Of a stretch of DNA of 64,000 bases, positions 6,863 through 14,661 are shown piece by piece (position 1 is the first letter of the stretch; every line of letters begins with the position of its first letter). The notes below the pieces were generated by a model. It was given only the letters and a program-made list of their open reading frames with translations, ran no database searches and was not told the origin of the DNA. The DNA is from Streptomyces glomeratus (lineage in GTDB: Bacteria > Actinomycetota > Actinomycetes > Streptomycetales > Streptomycetaceae), in NCBI RefSeq assembly GCF_021462825.1, contig NZ_JAKEEB010000003.1, forward strand, positions 1 through 64,000, given 5' to 3'. The translations under genes were made by a program, and so were the position numbers.

Positions 6863-9736
6863 GTGTCCCAGCACCCCGACACAACGCCCGACATCAGCGT
6901 CGTCGTCATCGTCTTCAACGACGCGGCACGCCTTCCGACAGCCGTGCAGTCGGTCCTCGACCAGACCCTGCGCAACGTCGAGGTGATCATCGCCGACGAC
7001 CACTCCACCGACGCCTCGTTCGAGGTCGCGCAGCAGCTGGCCGCCCGGTCCGACCGCGTGCGGGCGATCCAGCTGCCGGAGAACAGCGGCGGCTGCGGCG
7101 AGCCGCGCAACCAGGGCGTGGCGGTGGCCCGCGGCCGCTATGTGATGTTCCTCGACAGCGATGACACGCTGGAGCCGAACGCCTGCCGGAACATGCTGGA
7201 AGCCGCCGAGAGCACCGGCGCCGACCTGGTCTCCGGGCTCTGCCTGCGCGTCCACACGGACAACAGGCACGGCAAGACGGTCAAGTGGTACCCGTGGCTC
7301 TACCGGGAGACCCGCACCTTCGACTCCGTCGCCGAGATACCGGACCTGCTGGTCTTCGACACCCTGTCGACGAACAAGTGCTACCGGCGTGAGTTCCTGA
7401 TCGACAGCGGTCTGGTCTTCCCCCGGGGCATCCACTACGAGGACCTGCTCTTCTCGGCCCAGGCCTACCTGGCCGCGTCCCGGATCACGCTGATTCCCAA
7501 CACGGTCTACTTCTGGAACGTCGTCGAGAAGGCCGCCGAGAAGTCGATCAGCAACCGGCGCCACGAGATCAACAACTTCGCCGACCGGGTGGAGATCCAC
7601 CGCAGGATCGACCGCATCCTCGCCGAGCAGGGCCAGGACGAGCTGAAGCTCCACAAGGACCGCAAGTTCCTCAAGCACGACCTCGTGCTGTACCTGCGGG
7701 ACCTGCCCTTCCTGGACGACGAGTACCGGCACCACTTCGCCGAGATGGCCCGCGGCTACATCCAGGACTTCTCCCAGGAGGCCTACGAGGGCCTGTCCCC
7801 GATCCACCGGCTCTGCGCCTTTCTGCTGCTGCGCGAGGACTGGAAGAACCTCACCCCGGCGATCGACACGCTCATCAACCCGGGCAAGGTGTCCAGCTCG
7901 CTGGTGGAGCGCGACGGCCGCGTCTACTGGTGCGCGGAGCACCTCGACGACCCGGTGGGCCGCGAGATCCTCGACGTGACCGACCTCGGGTACCACGCCA
8001 AGCCGGTCCAGCGCCTCGCCCTGCGCAACCAGGTGACCGCCTACACGGAGAGCCCCACGGGCGTGACGGTGGCCGGTGCGCTCGTCAACCCGCTCGGGGT
8101 GATCCCGCCGAACGCGAAGCTCAAGGCCGAGCTGGAGTTCCGGGCCCGCCGCAAGAGCCTGCAGACGTTCCGCTTCCCGGTGCAGAGCGTGAAGCACGAG
8201 GGCGTGTCCGTGGCCTGGCAGGCCGATGTGCCGCTCGCGGCGAAGCTCCGCCCCCTCGGCATCATCGACGAGGTGTGGGACGTGCGCCTCCACCTCACCG
8301 TCGACGGCGAACGGACCACCAGCCGGCTGACGGTCGGCCAGACCTCCCTGGAGGAGGGCGGAGCCGTACGCGTCCGTCCCCGGCTCGGCCGGATGACGGC
8401 CGACCGCCTCCAGCCGCACGCCTCGGCCAAGGGCCACCTCGCCTTCCGCCTCACCCAGCACGGCAGGCTCGCCCGCCGCACCTCGATGCTGGTGCAGCGC
8501 AATATGCAGAGCCCGCCCGCCGAGTTGGCGAAGAAGATGGCGCGCAAGGTCGTCGCGGCCCGTAAGGACCTCCACTCGGGTCCGCGAAAGATCGAGACCT
8601 ACCACCGGATGATCCGGCTGCTTCCCGTCCGCACGGGCACGGTGGTCTTCGAGAGCCACCTCGGCAAGCAGTACAGCGACAGCCCCCGGGCGATCTACGA
8701 GGAGATGCGCCGCCGCGGCGTGCCCTTCAAGGCCGTCTGGTCCTACGCCGGCGAGCGTCCCACGGGCTTCCCGAAGGACGTCGAGCTGGTGCGCCGCTGG
8801 TCCTGGCCCTACCTCAGGGCGCTGGCGCAGGCGGAGTTCTGGATCGACAACCAGGGCTTCCCGCTGAAGCTGAACAAGCGCCCGGAGACCACCTACATCC
8901 AGACCTGGCACGGCTCCGCGCTCAAGCGCATGGGATTCGACGAGCCGAAGTACCGCATCAAGCCGGAGCACGAGCAGAGCGCCTACCAGGAGGCGATCGA
9001 CCGGTTCGACTACTTCGTGGTGCGGGGCCGGCACGACGAGAAGACCCTGGCCCCGGCCTACCGGATCCCAGAGGAGAAGCTCCTGCGCACCGGCTACCCG
9101 CGCAACGACGCGCTGGTCCGCGCCAAGGACGCCGAGACCCTCGACCCGGCGGCGCGGGAACTCGCGGACAGGCTCGGCATCCGCACGGACCGCCCCGTCG
9201 TCCTGTACGCCCCCACGTTCCGGGAGCAGAACGGAAAGGTCCAGAAGTTCGAATTCCCGTTCGACATCGACGCCTTCGCGGACCGCTTCGGCGATGAGTT
9301 CACCCTGCTGATCCGGACGCACTACCTCAACAGCGTGACGCTCCCGCCCTCCGTGGCGGGCCGGGTGGTCAACGTCAGCGAGGAGCCGGACATCACGCCG
9401 GTTCTCCTGCTCGCGGACGCGATGATCACCGACTACTCCTCGGTGATGTTCGACTATGCGCTGCTCCAGCGCCCGATGGTCTTCTTCACCTACGACTGGG
9501 AGGAGTACGTCGACAACAGCCGCGGGACGTACTTCGACCTGTCCGAGCAGGCTCCCGGTCCCGTCGTCCGGACGGCGGAGGACCTCTTCCGCGTCCTGGA
9601 GGATCTGCAGAGCCTCGCCTCCGAGCACGAGGCACGCCTCAAGGAATTCGTGACCCAGTACGGCGAGTACGACCGCGGCGACGCCGCCGCCCGGATCGTC
9701 GACCGCTTCTTCGGAAACCGGGGAGACGCCCGATGA
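6863..9736 (+). CDS. Large GT2 glycosyltransferase / CDP-glycerol-type phosphotransferase fusion
   Basis: 957 residues. An N-terminal GT2 domain (ISVVVIVFNDAARLP, then MFLDSDDTLEP near 95-105) is followed by a less familiar middle section (about 330-570) and a C-terminal TagF-like domain with TWHGSALKRMG near 682, GYPRNDALV, LYAPTFRE and ITDYSSVMFDY near 855. It shares architecture with the preceding gene but is 200 residues longer, mostly in the middle. GTG at 6863 has AGAGG at 6847-6851. Its stop overlaps the ATG of the next glycosyltransferase by four bases, so translation is coupled. Likely builds a phosphodiester-linked wall glycan; donor and product cannot be read from sequence. Confidence 0.85.
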   Translation: MSQHPDTTPDISVVVIVFNDAARLPTAVQSVLDQTLRNVEVIIADDHSTDASFEVAQQLAARSDRVRAIQLPENSGGCGEPRNQGVAVARGRYVMFLDSDDTLEPNACRNMLEAAESTGADLVSGLCLRVHTDNRHGKTVKWYPWLYRETRTFDSVAEIPDLLVFDTLSTNKCYRREFLIDSGLVFPRGIHYEDLLFSAQAYLAASRITLIPNTVYFWNVVEKAAEKSISNRRHEINNFADRVEIHRRIDRILAEQGQDELKLHKDRKFLKHDLVLYLRDLPFLDDEYRHHFAEMARGYIQDFSQEAYEGLSPIHRLCAFLLLREDWKNLTPAIDTLINPGKVSSSLVERDGRVYWCAEHLDDPVGREILDVTDLGYHAKPVQRLALRNQVTAYTESPTGVTVAGALVNPLGVIPPNAKLKAELEFRARRKSLQTFRFPVQSVKHEGVSVAWQADVPLAAKLRPLGIIDEVWDVRLHLTVDGERTTSRLTVGQTSLEEGGAVRVRPRLGRMTADRLQPHASAKGHLAFRLTQHGRLARRTSMLVQRNMQSPPAELAKKMARKVVAARKDLHSGPRKIETYHRMIRLLPVRTGTVVFESHLGKQYSDSPRAIYEEMRRRGVPFKAVWSYAGERPTGFPKDVELVRRWSWPYLRALAQAEFWIDNQGFPLKLNKRPETTYIQTWHGSALKRMGFDEPKYRIKPEHEQSAYQEAIDRFDYFVVRGRHDEKTLAPAYRIPEEKLLRTGYPRNDALVRAKDAETLDPAARELADRLGIRTDRPVVLYAPTFREQNGKVQKFEFPFDIDAFADRFGDEFTLLIRTHYLNSVTLPPSVAGRVVNVSEEPDITPVLLLADAMITDYSSVMFDYALLQRPMVFFTYDWEEYVDNSRGTYFDLSEQAPGPVVRTAEDLFRVLEDLQSLASEHEARLKEFVTQYGEYDRGDAAARIVDRFFGNRGDAR

Positions 9737-10878
9737 CACAGCGCGACATCATCTTCGTGGCCAACGAGGTCAACGAACTCGGCGGAGTGGCACGCTGGCA
9801 GGCGCTGATGGCCAAGCTGTTCGCGGAGAGCGGCCACCGGGTGACCATCGTCGGCATCGCGCCGCCCGAGGTCCCCATGGACCTGGGGGAGAACCCGCCG
9901 TTCTCCACGGTGACGCTCTACGACGAGCGCCCGCCGGGGCGCTGGCAGGCGCGGACCCTGTCCGACCGTGCCAACCTCAGGGCCCGGCGGCGCGAGGCCA
10001 TGCGTGAGGCGGACATGCGCCGGGCCGCCGAGCGGCTGTCGTCCGTCTTCCGGGCCGCCCGGCCCGGGGCGATGATCATCGTGACCCAGGTGTGGGCCAT
10101 GGAGTGGGTGGCGCTCGCCGACACCGCCGGGCACCCGGTCATCGGCATGAGCCACGAGTCCTACGAGTACTCGCGCGGCTCCTCCCGCTTCCAGCGCGTC
10201 GAGCGGTACTACAAGGAAACCGACCGTCTGCTGCTGCTCACCCGCGAGGACGCCGACCTGTGGATAGGCCGGGGCCTCAACAACGTCGGCTATATGCCGA
10301 ATCCGCTGCCGATGATGCCGGAGGTCCCCTCCGAGCGCACCGAGAAGGTCGTCGCGAGCATCGGCCGGCTGGGGCACCAGAAGGGCATCGACATGCTTCT
10401 GGACGCCTGGGCCGAGGCGGCGCCGAAGCACCCCGGCTGGCTCCTCAAGATCTACGGCTCCGGCCCCGACGAGGAGGCCCTGCGGCAGCAGTGCACCCGG
10501 CTGGGCCTGGACGGATCGGTGGAGTGGGCCGGGCAGACGGACGATGTCGCCGGCGCGCTGCGGGGGGCATCCGTGTTCGTGCAGTCCTCCCGGGGCGAGG
10601 GCTTCCCCCTGGCTCTGCTGGAGGCGATGGCCTGCGCCGTGCCGTGCGCGGCCTTCGACTGCGCCCCGGGCGTGCGCGAGATCATCCGGGACGAGGAGGA
10701 CGGCCTCCTCGCCCGCCCCGGCAATGTCTCCGAACTCGCCCACCAGCTGGGCCGTCTGATGGAGGACGCGGCACTCCGCGACACGATGGGTGAGCGGGCG
10801 CGGACGAACGTCCAGCGGTACTCGCCCGCGGCCATCTGCGAACGGTGGGAGGAACTGTTCACGTTCCTGGAGCGCTGA
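9733..10878 (+). CDS. GT4 family glycosyltransferase
   Basis: 381 residues with the two-Rossmann GT-B layout. The N-terminal part has NELGGVARWQ (glycine-rich acceptor loop), and the C-terminal domain has SIGRLGHQKGIDMLLDAW near 209, KIYGSGPDEE, and EGFPLALLEAMA near 290 with the conserved EX7E arrangement. It is a retaining transferase using a nucleotide sugar. ATG overlaps the stop of the upstream fusion gene (ATGA), and a perfect 22-pair terminator ends the operon at 10897-10945. Together with the two fusion enzymes it forms a three-gene glycan assembly operon. Confidence 0.88.
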   Translation: MTQRDIIFVANEVNELGGVARWQALMAKLFAESGHRVTIVGIAPPEVPMDLGENPPFSTVTLYDERPPGRWQARTLSDRANLRARRREAMREADMRRAAERLSSVFRAARPGAMIIVTQVWAMEWVALADTAGHPVIGMSHESYEYSRGSSRFQRVERYYKETDRLLLLTREDADLWIGRGLNNVGYMPNPLPMMPEVPSERTEKVVASIGRLGHQKGIDMLLDAWAEAAPKHPGWLLKIYGSGPDEEALRQQCTRLGLDGSVEWAGQTDDVAGALRGASVFVQSSRGEGFPLALLEAMACAVPCAAFDCAPGVREIIRDEEDGLLARPGNVSELAHQLGRLMEDAALRDTMGERARTNVQRYSPAAICERWEELFTFLER

Positions 10879-10896
10879 ACCGTTCCCTGCGCGGCA

Positions 10897-10945
10897 CATG
10901 ACGAGGGGGGACCGGCCCGCACAGGGCCGGTCCCCCCTCGTCATG
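10897..10945 (+). terminator. Terminator of glycosyltransferase operon
   Basis: Perfect 22-bp stem (10897-10918 with 10924-10945) and a five-base loop GCACA. It should work in both directions and lies between convergent transcription units. Confidence 0.85.
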
Positions 10946-10984
10946 GGAGCCGTCGTCGTAGCAGCGGACCCGGCTGCCGCCGAT

Positions 10985-11023
10985 GCACCGTGCCCGGCTG
11001 GGAAACCCAGCCGGGCACGGTGC
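10985..11023 (-). terminator. Terminator of the minus-strand FG-GAP gene
   Basis: Perfect 18-bp stem (10985-11002 with 11006-11023) closed by an AAA loop, 60 nt past the stop of the secreted FG-GAP protein gene. Confidence 0.8.
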
Positions 11024-11082
11024 GGGAGCCGCAGGGGCCTGTTGGGCCCACGGCCGGCGGAGTCGCGTCCGCTGCTCTTCCG

Positions 11083-13284
11083 TTAGCGGACGACGTAGCC
11101 GAAGCGGGCACCGGCTGCCGGGAGGCCGCCCGTGCCGGGCTGGTACGTGGTGATCGCGGCGTTGGTGCCGCCCGCGGTCACGTTGGACAGGGGCAGGCCG
11201 TAGGCCGTGCCGTAGCCGGACGGACCGTAGGGCATGCCCACGTACAGCTTGGTGCCGGTGAAGTGCAGGCTGGTACCCAGGTGCTGGTTGGCGCCCGCCG
11301 AGCCGGGAATGCCGGAGGTGCCCGCCTCGATCCAGCGGTCGTTGTCGCCGCGGGCGCCGAGCAGCGAGAAGGTGGTGATGGCGCCTGCCTTGGCCGTGGT
11401 GCCGACGGTCTCGTCCGGGATGCCGACGGCGAGCTTCATCGTGGCGGCGGTGCTCACCGCGCTGGGTGCGGTGTTGACAGCGGCCAGGGTCTGGCCGAAG
11501 TGGTCGCCGGCCTCGGAGGTGCCGACCATCTCGTCGGAGGCGGAGCCCGAGTAGTACACGTTGAGCTGGCTGTACGTGCCCGCCGGGGTGATGCGGAAGG
11601 TGATCACATTGCCCGCGTCGGCCTTGTTGACGCCGTCGATGGTCAGGTCCTCGCCGGGCGCGCCCACCGCGAGGATGGAGTCGGTGGCGGCCGCCGCCCC
11701 GGACGGGCGGTAGGGAACCAGAGCAAGGGATTTGCCGAACAGGTCGCCGGCCTCGGCGCCGCCGGAGACGGTGTCCAGGTCCTCGTCGAGACCGAACAGC
11801 GCGGTCGGGCGGCCCTCGGAGTTCAGCTTGTGGCTGAACACCGCGACATTGCCGGCGTCCGCGTCGGAGCCGATGGTCTCGTCGGGGGCGCCGATGGCGA
11901 TGTGGTTGGCGTCGGCCGCGACCGTGCTGCCGAAGCCGTCGCCCTCCTCCACGGCACCCGGGACGCCGGTGCTGTCCTGGCTGATGGCCACGTTGGTGTT
12001 GCCGTGCACGTAGAAGGCCATGCCCGCCTTGGCGACCTTGCCGATGGCCTCACCGGGGTCGCCGAACACCATGAACGGCTCGCCCGCGGCGGTGGTCCCG
12101 GCCGCGAGGGCCTGGCCCATGCGGTCGCCGCTCTCGGCTGCCGAGGACTTGAGAGAACCGGTGCCCGTGCCCTGCTCGAAGTGGGTGTCCTTGGTGGCGC
12201 CGGTGCCGATGCCGCCCGGCGCGCCGTACAGGAGGTCGACCACGCCCGCGTCGGGGGCGGTGCCCAGGTCCTCGGAGGGGGTGCCGACGACCAGGTCGGT
12301 GCAGCCGTCCTCGTTGTAATCGACGGTGGCCAGGGACTCGCCGAACCAGTCGTTCGGCTCGGCGCCGCCGGGCACCCAGTCCAGGTCTTGGTTGATCTCG
12401 GCGGTGCCCTTGCCGCCGCCGTAGACGATCCGGACCACCCCGGCGCCGTCGTCACCGCCGACGGTCGCCTTGGGGTCGGCGATGGCGGTGTCCTCGATGC
12501 CGTCGCAGTTGAAGTCGGCGATACGGGGGGCGCCGGCGGTGGAGGTCACCCAGGAGGCCAGGTCGTCGACGCGGGCGGCGATGCCGCCGGTGCGGGTCTC
12601 GGAGGCGTCGACGCCGAAGCAACCGCCCTGGTACGACTGGCTGTTGAGGGCGACCAGCTGCGGAGTGCCGCCGGCCGTGCGGACCACGGGGCCGCCGCTG
12701 TCGCCCATACAGGCGGCCGCGTCCTTGCCGGTGACGGTGGCCGAGGTGGCCGCGGCCGAGTCCACGGTCAGCGCGCCGGTGTGCAGCTTCAGCGGCGCCC
12801 ATTCGGTCTGGGTACGGCCGTATCCGGCGAACTTCAGCTCCTCGCCCGCGGCGGGTGCGGTGGTGGCCACGGCGATGGGGGCCACGTTGGTGACCGGCCG
12901 GTTCAGGCGTGCCAGGACCACGTCGCGGTCGGTGCGGGGGACGAGCTGGACGATGTCGCGCACCGCCCCGTCGGAGCCGCTGAGGTCGGAGCGGCCGATG
13001 GTGGCGGTGGTCGGGGTCTTCGGCTTGCCCGCAGGCACGGCCAGGCTCGCGGCAGGGTTGTCGGCGAAGCAACTGGCGGCGGTGAGCAGCCACTCGGGGG
13101 CGACCAGGACGCCGGAGCAGCCGCGGTCGTGGTCGCCGACGATGACCTGGGCGGTGTAGCTGAAGCTGCTGTCGCCGACGGGCGCGCCGGTGACGGCGGA
13201 CGCGGGTGCGGCGCATACCGCGACCGGGCCGGCGATCAGGGCTGCGGCGAGCGCGGCGAGGCGCACGTGTCTGGTGTGTCGCAT
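11083..13284 (-). CDS. Secreted trypsin-fold protein with FG-GAP beta-propeller, catalytic His replaced
   Basis: 733 residues. A Sec signal peptide (MRHTRHVRLAALAAAL, cleavage after ASA at 30) precedes a chymotrypsin-fold domain (about 31-250). The Ser-nucleophile motif CMGDSGGPV (S196) and an Asp in DRDVVLARL (about D121) are present, but the usual TAAHC is TAASC: codon 71 (13074-13072) is AGT, Ser. The rest is five or more FG-GAP/integrin-alpha-like repeats such as IAIGAPDETIG and LAVGAPGEDLT. ATG at 13284 has AAGGA eight nt upstream. It is probably an extracellular binding protein or an inactive protease. The small secreted protein gene lies 74 nt upstream on the same strand. Confidence 0.85.
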   Translation of the reverse strand: MRHTRHVRLAALAAALIAGPVAVCAAPASAVTGAPVGDSSFSYTAQVIVGDHDRGCSGVLVAPEWLLTAASCFADNPAASLAVPAGKPKTPTTATIGRSDLSGSDGAVRDIVQLVPRTDRDVVLARLNRPVTNVAPIAVATTAPAAGEELKFAGYGRTQTEWAPLKLHTGALTVDSAAATSATVTGKDAAACMGDSGGPVVRTAGGTPQLVALNSQSYQGGCFGVDASETRTGGIAARVDDLASWVTSTAGAPRIADFNCDGIEDTAIADPKATVGGDDGAGVVRIVYGGGKGTAEINQDLDWVPGGAEPNDWFGESLATVDYNEDGCTDLVVGTPSEDLGTAPDAGVVDLLYGAPGGIGTGATKDTHFEQGTGTGSLKSSAAESGDRMGQALAAGTTAAGEPFMVFGDPGEAIGKVAKAGMAFYVHGNTNVAISQDSTGVPGAVEEGDGFGSTVAADANHIAIGAPDETIGSDADAGNVAVFSHKLNSEGRPTALFGLDEDLDTVSGGAEAGDLFGKSLALVPYRPSGAAAATDSILAVGAPGEDLTIDGVNKADAGNVITFRITPAGTYSQLNVYYSGSASDEMVGTSEAGDHFGQTLAAVNTAPSAVSTAATMKLAVGIPDETVGTTAKAGAITTFSLLGARGDNDRWIEAGTSGIPGSAGANQHLGTSLHFTGTKLYVGMPYGPSGYGTAYGLPLSNVTAGGTNAAITTYQPGTGGLPAAGARFGYVVR

Positions 13285-13358
13285 GACGTGATTCCTTGGA
13301 CGTGAGGTCTCGGGGACCGGGAGGGCGGATCGGCTGGCGAACGGAGCCGCGGCGGGCG

Positions 13359-13898
13359 CTACTTGGAGGTCCTGATCTCCACGAGCATGTGCTCTCGGCC
13401 CTGCGGGTCCGCGCTCTCGCCGACCGCGGTCCAGGTGTTCTTCGCGACGTCGAAGCTCTTCTCCTCCGTGCCGACGGTCATGTCGACCTGGGCCGCGTAG
13501 TCGTTGCCCCGGACGGCGTAGACGGAGGGGATCTCCAGGGTCAGCCAGCCGGCGTTGCCGGTGACCTGGAAGCAGACCTTGTCCTTGCTCCGCGCCCAGA
13601 CCTCGAGGAAGCCGGTGCCGCTGGCGCAGTCGGCGAGCGTGATGTGACCGTCGCCGCGCTTGAGGACGATGTTCCTCTCGGCGAGGATCTTGTCGGCCTG
13701 CGGGTAGCCGAAGTTCTCGACGGCGTAGCCGGGGGCCTCGCCGGCGGCGGGCGCGACCGTTTCGGAGGCGGTGCCCTGGCCGGCGGACGCTCCTCCGCCG
13801 AGCAGCGTGACCCAGGTCAGGGCGCCCGCGGCCGCCAGGGCGGCGGTGCCTATGAGTCTCCTGCGCAATGGCTTTGCCGTGGTGGCACGTGCCTTCAT
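13359..13898 (-). CDS. Small secreted protein of unknown function
   Basis: 179 residues. N-terminal MKARATTAKPLRRRL followed by a hydrophobic helix and ASAGQG gives a Sec signal peptide with cleavage near residue 38. The mature part contains YPQADKILAERNI, LADCASGTG and KVCFQVTG; its two Cys could form one disulfide. I recall similar domains in other Streptomyces secreted proteins but no assigned function. ATG at 13898 with AAGGA five nt upstream fits better than an ATG 14 codons earlier. It precedes the FG-GAP protein gene on the same strand, so co-expression outside the cell is plausible. Confidence 0.75.
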   Translation of the reverse strand: MKARATTAKPLRRRLIGTAALAAAGALTWVTLLGGGASAGQGTASETVAPAAGEAPGYAVENFGYPQADKILAERNIVLKRGDGHITLADCASGTGFLEVWARSKDKVCFQVTGNAGWLTLEIPSVYAVRGNDYAAQVDMTVGTEEKSFDVAKNTWTAVGESADPQGREHMLVEIRTSK

Positions 13899-14186
13899 CG
13901 CAATCCTTACTTCTCGCCTCCGGAAAACGAGCGCGAGCATGTTTCAGACATGGAAGTGAAGGCAACCGGAATCGGCATTCGTTCCCCCAAATCCCCGCCA
14001 TGGAATGCTGACGGTCGGTCCGGATTCCGTTGATCGAACGCGCCAATAAAACCTTATGCGAAGAGTGTCTGTCCACTTCGTAAAGTGGTTAAATGGGGCG
14101 CAAAACCGCCGTCTTGGTATGAGATTGATCACGCCTGTTTCGGGTTGCGTCGTACGTCGTAAATGATTGGGCAAAAAACTGGGGGT
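13899..14186. promoter_or_regulatory. AT-richer intergenic region upstream of the secreted protein genes
   Basis: 288 nt with clearly lower GC (especially 13960-14170) than the coding DNA around it. It contains an inverted repeat CCACTT-CGTA-AAGTGG (14073-14088). The minus-strand sequence includes CATAAG and TTTATT stretches that could serve as a -10, but I see no well-spaced -35. It is the likely promoter/operator region for the 13898 gene. Confidence 0.4.
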
Positions 14187-14576
14187 TCAGCTCGAGAGAA
14201 TGAAGCCAAGGAGCTCCATGACGATCACCGAGATCAAAAGGGGCGCCCGGTATCGGGCCGGGTACTCGATGTTCTCCGGCTTCAGTCCGCGACGCCGGTC
14301 CTCCGCGTACTGGCGCAGCAGCTTCCTGGACGGGAAGAAGCCGATGGCGAGCCCGAGCCAGCTGAAGGAGTAGAGAATCAGCATCTGCGAGGTGGTCCAG
14401 TGCTGATACTGGCGGGCGCCCACGGCGATCATGCCGAGGCAGCATCCCACCGAAATGGCCAGGTAAAGCGCCAGTGCCTTGGGCCTTCTGAACACCCACT
14501 GCACACCGAGGCCGAGGACCACGGTTGCGAGGGCCGCCAGAAGCAACAACCAGTGCAGAGGAAGCCGGGCGAGCAT
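14187..14576 (-). CDS. Small four-helix membrane protein next to the ALF-repeat gene
   Basis: 129 residues with four predicted hydrophobic segments (about 6-28, 35-54, 63-81 and 110-128) and a basic cytoplasmic-type loop (SRKLLRQYAEDRRRG). ATG at 14576 has AAAGGA seven nt upstream. It lies 85 nt downstream of the large Tat-exported ALF-repeat protein on the same strand, so the two are likely co-transcribed. I do not recognise the family. Position and topology would suit an immunity or partner protein for the hydrophobic C-terminus of the neighbour, but that is inference only. Confidence 0.7.
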   Translation of the reverse strand: MLARLPLHWLLLLAALATVVLGLGVQWVFRRPKALALYLAISVGCCLGMIAVGARQYQHWTTSQMLILYSFSWLGLAIGFFPSRKLLRQYAEDRRRGLKPENIEYPARYRAPLLISVIVMELLGFILSS

Positions 14577-14661
14577 GGCGGGTTCCTTTCCGCGGTGAAG
14601 AAGGGCCGACGGCGTCGGAGCCGCCGGCCCAATTACTGCACGATGCCGGCTTGCGTGCCCG

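Noticed and set aside
4368..6884. 838-codon minus-strand frame opposite the first glycosyltransferase
   Set aside because: Shadow frame without domains; it also runs through the galE/GT intergenic region.
6548..9739. 1063-codon minus-strand open frame opposite the large glycosyltransferase
   Set aside because: It is an antisense shadow; the plus strand encodes clear GT2 and TagF motifs throughout.
10990..13305. 771-codon plus-strand frame opposite the FG-GAP protein
   Set aside because: Shadow frame; the minus strand has a signal peptide, protease fold and propeller repeats.
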